Positions 41,910-46,664 of a stretch of 46,664 bases of DNA are shown in pieces. The notes below the pieces were generated by a model. It was not told the DNA's origin and did no database searches. It saw only the letters and a program-made list of their open reading frames with translations. Position 1 is the stretch's first letter. Every line of letters starts with the position of its first letter. Position numbers and translations under genes: made by a program. The stretch is from a virus. The DNA lies in IMG/VR virus record IMGVR_UViG_3300033153_003115, positions 1-46,664 of that record. The stretch is one strand, 5' to 3'.

Positions 41910-42517
41910 ACTGGCTTGTATTTTAAATTTTTCAAGACCCCTTTTTTAAATTTTTTAGATCCTTGTATAAAAATATACCTGTGCTTTCGTGACCTTGGGT
42001 GTAAATAAAACCTATCCCCATATTTTTCACGCATAAGTTTTGCCCTATTTTTTTGGCCTCTAAACTCATCCGCTACTGTTTGCCCATGTAGATGTTCTGC
42101 CCCTTTTAATTTCCAATCGGTACGCTTAGCACTCAATCCTGTATAAATAAAATTTGCGGCTTTGTAGACTGTGCCCTCGTGCCCTTGGCTTGTATCAGCA
42201 AAGCTGACTATTATTTTATTAGCAGGTAATAATTTTAATGATTTGCTTATTAAAAATGAAGCTTCATTTTTTTTGTTATTTAACAAGCAAAGCCTGTTTA
42301 ATTCCAATATATTATTAATATATTCATCACCTGCAATTCCTCTTCTAAGTGGTGCGCTTGGAGGTGTACCGTATGTAATAACACCACACAATACATCATT
42401 TAAAAACAAACCATAAGCAAATGATATAGAGGGCCATCTTTTAGCATAATGTATATTCAAAATATAATTTTCGCATTCAATACGCTTTATTTTTTCAACT
42501 TTATAATTTTTTTTCAT
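41897..42517 (-). CDS. mom: Mom-like DNA modification protein
   Basis: 206 residues of the Mom family, GNAT-like enzymes that convert adenine to N6-carbamoylmethyl-adenine in phage Mu and protect DNA from restriction. Visible blocks: NIHYAKRWPSISFAYGLFL (residues 21-39), LCGVITYG, ILELNRLCLLNNKKNEASFL, SFADTSQGHEGTVYKAANFI (105-124), and the C-terminal HPRSRKHRYIFI. In Mu the gene is strictly regulated because it is toxic. Here it follows AGGTGA and is bracketed by 25-bp repeats. Confidence 0.8.
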   Translation of the reverse strand: MKKNYKVEKIKRIECENYILNIHYAKRWPSISFAYGLFLNDVLCGVITYGTPPSAPLRRGIAGDEYINNILELNRLCLLNNKKNEASFLISKSLKLLPANKIIVSFADTSQGHEGTVYKAANFIYTGLSAKRTDWKLKGAEHLHGQTVADEFRGQKNRAKLMREKYGDRFYLHPRSRKHRYIFIQGSKKFKKGVLKNLKYKPVIKS

Positions 42518-42536
42518 ATTATCACCTATTAATCTT

Positions 42537-42561
42537 TTAAATACTGTCTTAGCTTTTTATT
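42537..42561. repeat. 25-bp direct repeat, copy upstream of mom-like gene
   Basis: Same 25 bases as 41885-41909. It lies in the 107-base gap between the helix-turn-helix gene at 42625 and the mom-like start. Recombination between copies would remove the mom-like gene exactly. Confidence 0.9.
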
Positions 42562-42624
42562 TTTTGCGGGCTATTTGGGTTAAATTACTCCTCCAGTTTG
42601 CATTTAATTTTTCTTCGCCGGGGT

Positions 42625-42810
42625 TTATATACATAGTTGGTAAACTGAACCAAAATGCCATTTACCTTTCCCGGTTAAAGTTTCATAATTAAGATCGTTG
42701 AAAATTTCAGCTATTTCTCTATATGTTCCACCGTCGTTCCTGTGCTTTTTGACTTCTTCAATTACCGCTTTTTTATATTGGCTTCTGAATTTAAAATCTT
42801 TTCTATTCAT
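42625..42810 (-). CDS. Small recombinase-type helix-turn-helix protein A
   Basis: 61 residues. KKHRNDGGTYREIAEIFNDL followed by NYETLTGKGKWHFGSVYQL is the recombinase-type DNA-binding pattern, closely parallel to the gene at 41634. No catalytic part. Probably binds DNA near the cassette; it may regulate mom. Confidence 0.65.
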   Translation of the reverse strand: MNRKDFKFRSQYKKAVIEEVKKHRNDGGTYREIAEIFNDLNYETLTGKGKWHFGSVYQLCI

Positions 42811-42822
42811 TTTTAAAGATCC

Positions 42823-43164
42823 TTATTTGCTTAAAATTCTTGTGAATAAATCTAAATAATAAACAGGCTTGCCAAGGCTTTTACAATATTCTATTTCTTT
42901 TTTAACGCCTGTTGACTCCTCCCATCCTTCCATTTTTACAACTAAAACATAAGTAGCCCACCGGATAAACTCGAAATCAATTTTTTCCCAAAACTCAAAC
43001 CCACCCGGCAATCCCTCCTGAATTGCGATAGGGTGAGAATGTGAAATTGGAGAATAAACGATATTTCCGCATTTGTATTGCTCGGCTGCTACCTTATTAG
43101 CTATTCTGAAAGATGCTTCTTTGTCTACGCTGGAATATGGGATTGCGATGTAAATTTTAGACAT
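42823..43164 (-). CDS. DUF1937 protein (nucleoside deoxyribosyltransferase-like)
   Basis: 113 residues. IYIAIPYSS at the N-terminus, VYSPISHSHPIA (residues 36-47), FEFIRWATYVLVVKMEGWEE-STG (63-86) and KEIEYCKSLGKPVYYLD match DUF1937, in the superfamily of nucleoside 2-deoxyribosyltransferases. It may act on nucleotides or on modified bases. The neighbours (Mom-like and methyltransferase) suggest a DNA-modification link. It overlaps the helicase-methyltransferase by one base. Confidence 0.7.
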   Translation of the reverse strand: MSKIYIAIPYSSVDKEASFRIANKVAAEQYKCGNIVYSPISHSHPIAIQEGLPGGFEFWEKIDFEFIRWATYVLVVKMEGWEESTGVKKEIEYCKSLGKPVYYLDLFTRILSK

Positions 43165-45668
43165 TACGCAACATCTCCTTTAAGTTCTTCTTTTTCAAAA
43201 TCGAATAACGTAGGAACGTTTTTTTCACGTTCCATCGCTTCAAGATATCTTACTCCGTCTATAAAATATTCTGTGTTCAACTCACTTGCTCGGCCTTTTC
43301 TATCAAGTTTTAAAGCTCTTAAAGGTACGGTCATTAGACCACCGAAAGGATCATAGACAACATCACCCTTATTAGAGAATCTTTCTATTAACCGATCTGC
43401 TATTCCAATCTGCAGCGGGCAAATATGGTTATTTTGTTTCCTTTTTGTTTGTGCTCCGTTTAGAGTGTGCATTCTATTTATACCAGTCCAGACAAACGGG
43501 TCATTGCTTTCAGGCGATAGCATCATAAAAGTAGTTGGCAATCTCCCTTGAACGTCTAAATTTTCGCCAATCTGCAGATGTGTTTCATAATCATAGATAT
43601 TTTCAAGGCTATGTTTTTTGAAAGTATTCTGAATTGTTTTCATAGTGTACCCCTTTAAATCCGTGGAGTGAAGGAACCGATCTCCTGAAGACTTCCAAAA
43701 TGCGTGAGCGTCAATTTGCCACCTGGACCGTGTATATTCTTCCTTGCTCTTTTTTACTGGTTCATCTGCAAAACCCTTTGACCTGTCAGTTTGTGGTTTG
43801 TGAAAAAGTAAGATATATTCAGGTGATCCAACACCCATCTTCGAAGCATCTTTACACTGCTCGGTCCATCCAAGTCTATAAGTTTGATTATTTTCTCTTA
43901 CAACGTCTGTAACAACTGTAATCATACCGCAATAATCAAAGCCGTGTTTAATGGCGTGAAAAGTAGCTTCCATGTGAAAAGGTGAAACTGTTGGGATGCC
44001 AGCTCCGGTAACATTTCCAAATAAAATTCTATCTTTAACATGGCAAGCGTAAATTCTTCCAGGCTTTAAAGTCCTGTAAAGCTCTGGTGTTAAATAATCC
44101 ATCTGTTGCCAGAAGTGGTCGTTGTTGTCAGTATGCCCGAAATCGTTATAATTTGGTGAATACTCGTAATGATTTGAAAAAGGGATTGATGTTACAATCA
44201 AACCGATTGAATTATCTTCAATCAACTTTGCTTCTTCAACGCAATCATTATTTGCAACAATATAATCTTTACCTTTTTTCTCTATTCTTTCAACCCCGGT
44301 TGCACGTTTTAAAGCTGTGCTCATTTCTGTCATAGATAGACCATGTTTTTTAATTAGCTTTGCCATTTTATTAACCATAACAACGTGATTCTCCCATTTT
44401 TTAGTTAGCGTTTTAAGAACTTGCATTTCTTCTTCGATGTAAATTATGTGAATTTCGCATTGATGTTTCTGTAAAAATCTATGGATCCTGTGACAGCTTT
44501 GAATGAAATCGTTAAACTTAAACCCTATACCTAAAAATATAGCCTTGTGGCAGTGTCGCTGGAGATTGCAACCTGAACCTGATAAAACTGGTTTTGTTGC
44601 CAGGTATTTAAACCCGCCATCTGAAAAGTCAGCTATGTTTTTTTCTCTTATCTCTAGTTTTTGAGATCCATATATTTCTTTACATTCCGGCAATGCTTTT
44701 TTAATTGCTTTCCTTTCCGCTTCCTGATCGTGCCATAAAATGTAATGTGAGTCAGGATCATTATTTATAATATCCATCATAGCTGCAACTCTGACAGATA
44801 TTGAATCACGTTTTAAACTACTTGCTACTGTAAGTGAAATAGACGGATCCGGGAATAATAAACCCTGACCATATTTGTCATTCAAAAAACCTTCTCGGTC
44901 ACTCTTGATTTTATGATATATAACTTTAAGCTCAGGTAGTTCATACCCTTCATCTGAATATCCCAGGTCTGAAGGTTTTTGAAGGAATAAAGCCCAGGTT
45001 GATAACCATAGCCAAAATTCAGCTTCTTTATGAGGATGTAAAGTAAGATTATTTGCTTGTGTGGAATCTCTTTTAAAAAAACGTGTTAAGGCCTGTCCAG
45101 TGTCCGAAATTCCAAGAAATCCAGCGTAGTGAATTAGCTCTTTGTACTTATTTGGTGAAGGTGTCGCAGTCGCAACAAACTTATATTTAACCGACTCAAA
45201 CAACGTCAAAAAATTCTGGTACGTTTTTGAACCGTAAGACCTCAAGACAGATGCTTCGTCCAAAGAAACACCATTAAAAAGATTTACATCAAGCTTTCCA
45301 TCTCTAACACTTTCATAATTCGTAATATAAAGACCATCCCCGCCAACCTGATCTGTTTTATTTACAAAATTTATTTCTATATCAAGTTTTTTAGAGTCGT
45401 TAAAAAATTCACCTCTGACACCAAGCGGAGCAATTACCAACATTCTACCGCCTTTGTATTTTTTGATAATTCTTAATATTTCTAATTGGCAAAAAGTTTT
45501 TCCGAGTCCGAATGATGCAAAAATTGACCTACACCCACCGATAACACACCATTTAACAATGTCTTTTTGATGTGGTTTTAGCATTGGGTTTATTTCAGTT
45601 AGTTCAATTTCAAACCCTGATTGATTCCTAAATATTGTTTTTTCGTTAATAAACTCTGAATACTTCAC
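43164..45668 (-). CDS. SF2 helicase fused to DNA methyltransferase
   Basis: 834 residues. Helicase half: Walker A GLGKT (54-58), LDEAS (136-140), VATATP (165-170), then the second RecA fold with VLSGSG and QSCHRIHR (390-397). Methyltransferase half: TSIPFSN (493-499, motif IV) precedes DPFGG (773-777, motif I), the permuted order of beta-class N4/N6 methyltransferases, with HICPLQIGIADRLIERFS before motif I. It probably methylates phage DNA during replication or defends it from restriction. GTG start behind GGAGG. Confidence 0.8.
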   Translation of the reverse strand: MKYSEFINEKTIFRNQSGFEIELTEINPMLKPHQKDIVKWCVIGGCRSIFASFGLGKTFCQLEILRIIKKYKGGRMLVIAPLGVRGEFFNDSKKLDIEINFVNKTDQVGGDGLYITNYESVRDGKLDVNLFNGVSLDEASVLRSYGSKTYQNFLTLFESVKYKFVATATPSPNKYKELIHYAGFLGISDTGQALTRFFKRDSTQANNLTLHPHKEAEFWLWLSTWALFLQKPSDLGYSDEGYELPELKVIYHKIKSDREGFLNDKYGQGLLFPDPSISLTVASSLKRDSISVRVAAMMDIINNDPDSHYILWHDQEAERKAIKKALPECKEIYGSQKLEIREKNIADFSDGGFKYLATKPVLSGSGCNLQRHCHKAIFLGIGFKFNDFIQSCHRIHRFLQKHQCEIHIIYIEEEMQVLKTLTKKWENHVVMVNKMAKLIKKHGLSMTEMSTALKRATGVERIEKKGKDYIVANNDCVEEAKLIEDNSIGLIVTSIPFSNHYEYSPNYNDFGHTDNNDHFWQQMDYLTPELYRTLKPGRIYACHVKDRILFGNVTGAGIPTVSPFHMEATFHAIKHGFDYCGMITVVTDVVRENNQTYRLGWTEQCKDASKMGVGSPEYILLFHKPQTDRSKGFADEPVKKSKEEYTRSRWQIDAHAFWKSSGDRFLHSTDLKGYTMKTIQNTFKKHSLENIYDYETHLQIGENLDVQGRLPTTFMMLSPESNDPFVWTGINRMHTLNGAQTKRKQNNHICPLQIGIADRLIERFSNKGDVVYDPFGGLMTVPLRALKLDRKGRASELNTEYFIDGVRYLEAMEREKNVPTLFDFEKEELKGDVA

Positions 45669-45692
45669 TCTCCATCCTCCTCTAAAATTGCG

Positions 45693-45890
45693 TTATTTAT
45701 CTGTTAAATTCCGCTTAGTGTTTCGATTCTTTTGAGCAAGTTCAATACTCTCCATAAAATCACGCTTAATTTTATCAAGCTGTTTGATTTCAACTATGAC
45801 TTTTTCATGATTTTCTTTGATATGCTCGTTTGTGATGCAAGATAGAAAAACAATAAGACAGCCCAAAAATAATATTAGAAAAGTGTTCAA
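45693..45890 (-). CDS. Small lipoprotein or membrane-anchored protein
   Basis: 65 residues from a TTG at 45890, chosen for the GGAGG seven bases before it. Hydrophobic head with a possible lipobox (FLSC), then a charged coiled helix (VIVEIKQLDKIKRDFMESIE). The upstream gene ends two bases before the start. Function unknown. Confidence 0.5.
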   Translation of the reverse strand: MNTFLILFLGCLIVFLSCITNEHIKENHEKVIVEIKQLDKIKRDFMESIELAQKNRNTKRNLTDK

Positions 45891-45891
45891 C

Positions 45892-46071
45892 TTATAACCT
45901 CCGATATTTAGCGACAAAGTTAATTCCGGCTACGACTACAACCCAGGCGCAAACAATTGAAGCGTATTGCTTGTTCTGATAGCACCATATTGACGCTATT
46001 TCTCCGGCTATGAATATTATTAGACAGATTAGAGCTTTTGTTATTCCGGTGTATGTTATTTGTTCTGGCAT
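45892..46071 (-). CDS. Small two-segment membrane protein
   Basis: 59 residues from an ATG whose 20-base upstream box is identical to that of the repeat protein gene. Hydrophobic segments at about 10-29 and 38-54. Function unknown; it may form a pair with the following lipoprotein. Confidence 0.55.
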   Translation of the reverse strand: MPEQITYTGITKALICLIIFIAGEIASIWCYQNKQYASIVCAWVVVVAGINFVAKYRRL

Positions 46072-46082
46072 TTTACTATCTC

Positions 46083-46664
46083 CTATTTAAATATTTCCGA
46101 AAATTCTCTTGAGCCATACTCGCCTTTTATAATACCTAAAACTTTATCAAGTGGTAACTCTCGCTCGGTGATATTAAATCTGTCTTTAAATTCTTTAACA
46201 CCTAATCGACATGCACCAGTTATTAATCTGTAGTCATTCCCGGTTACAGTTCCACGGTTTAAAATTGTATTAATAAGGTCTTTTTTATCAAAATTTTCTG
46301 ATAAAATTTTAAATTCAACATCGTCTATGGCTTCAATTTCTGTTTCTCCGTGAGCAGAATAATTATCTTTCTCCGCTATATAACAACTTTTTAAATCTTC
46401 AATTTTACCACCACCAAAATATTTAGCGCTGTATATTTTCATTCCGTCTTTTTCTTTTTCAGAAAAAATAATCATTGTTGAATTATCAACTTCTAAAAAT
46501 AAAACATCGTTACCACGATACTTAAATGTTTTACCTGTAAGGCTTTCGAGGTAAACAGAACCCTGATTCTCAAACTTAACGTTTTCAGGAAGAGTTGTAA
46601 GGCTTTCGAGGTAAACAGAACCCTGATTCTCAAACTTAACGTTTTCAGGAAGAGTTGTAAGGCT
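46083..46664 (-). CDS. Leucine-rich-repeat-like protein, C-terminal part (starts at 269 across the join)
   Basis: This is the second part of the gene that starts at 269. Within the window it reads from the right edge: repeat units (46538-46664), then about 40 residues of strand and a final helical domain of about 90 residues with NRGTVTGNDYRLITGACRLG, a pattern I associate with the tails of other phage repeat proteins. It ends 11 bases before the next gene. An internal methionine at 46475 is not the true start. Confidence 0.8.
   Translation of the reverse strand, partial: SLTTLPENVKFENQGSVYLESLTTLPENVKFENQGSVYLESLTGKTFKYRGNDVLFLEVDNSTMIIFSEKEKDGMKIYSAKYFGGGKIEDLKSCYIAEKDNYSAHGETEIEAIDDVEFKILSENFDKKDLINTILNRGTVTGNDYRLITGACRLGVKEFKDRFNITERELPLDKVLGIIKGEYGSREFSEIFK
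46564..46664. repeat. Terminal direct repeat, right copy
   Basis: Identical to bases 1-101; see the left copy. It should be counted once, giving 46,563 bp. Confidence 0.85.

Overview
The window looks like one complete tailed-phage genome in circular form. Its last 101 bases (46564-46664) repeat its first 101 bases exactly, and one leucine-rich-repeat-like gene reads in frame across the join. Removing the overlap gives a circle of 46,563 bp. The DNA is AT-rich. The virion genes follow the order and protein types of a P22-like podovirus: small and large terminase, portal, scaffold, coat, gp4-like and gp10-like tail factors, gp7/gp20/gp16-like ejection proteins, then tailspikes and fibres. Lipoprotein boxes, Sec signal peptides and an M15-type endolysin point to a Gram-negative host, which I cannot name. 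I see no integrase, excisionase or partition pair.

Layout. A divergent promoter region (1323-1601) separates two transcription units. The rightward unit (1602-6774) carries a lambda/P22-style recombination set: a coiled-coil protein, a DnaJ-type zinc protein, an Erf single-strand annealing protein, a YqaJ/lambda-type exonuclease, a NinB-like protein, a DUF1382 protein, an HNH-like protein and several very small proteins. The leftward unit starts with a Rha-type regulator at 1322 and passes through the contig join. It continues through a helicase-methyltransferase fusion, a DUF1937 protein, a Mom-like DNA-modification gene in an apparently inserted cassette, a repressor-like protein, replication genes (DUF4373 initiator and probable helicase loader), small cysteine-rich proteins, a PD-(D/E)XK nuclease, and lysis genes ending at a strong intrinsic terminator (36090-36116). 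Late genes run from 36068 down to 6983, where they converge on the rightward unit at an 11-bp inverted repeat.

Main points of interest. (1) Four consecutive large-to-small proteins in the tail-fibre block (9178-16756) begin with clear Sec signal peptides, including a LamG plus SGNH-esterase protein and a typical tail-type protein. This suggests a set of phage proteins exported from the infected cell. (2) The mom-like gene is bracketed by a perfect 25-bp direct repeat and by two related small helix-turn-helix genes, as expected of a mobile or excisable modification cassette. It lies next to a DUF1937 gene and a helicase-methyltransferase fusion, so the three may form an anti-restriction island. 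(3) A short leader ORF followed by a hairpin and T-run sits in front of the recombination operon and could be an attenuator. (4) A 60-bp tandem repeat at the contig join means that the copy number in the assembly is uncertain. Function calls come from reading motifs by eye; no database search was run.
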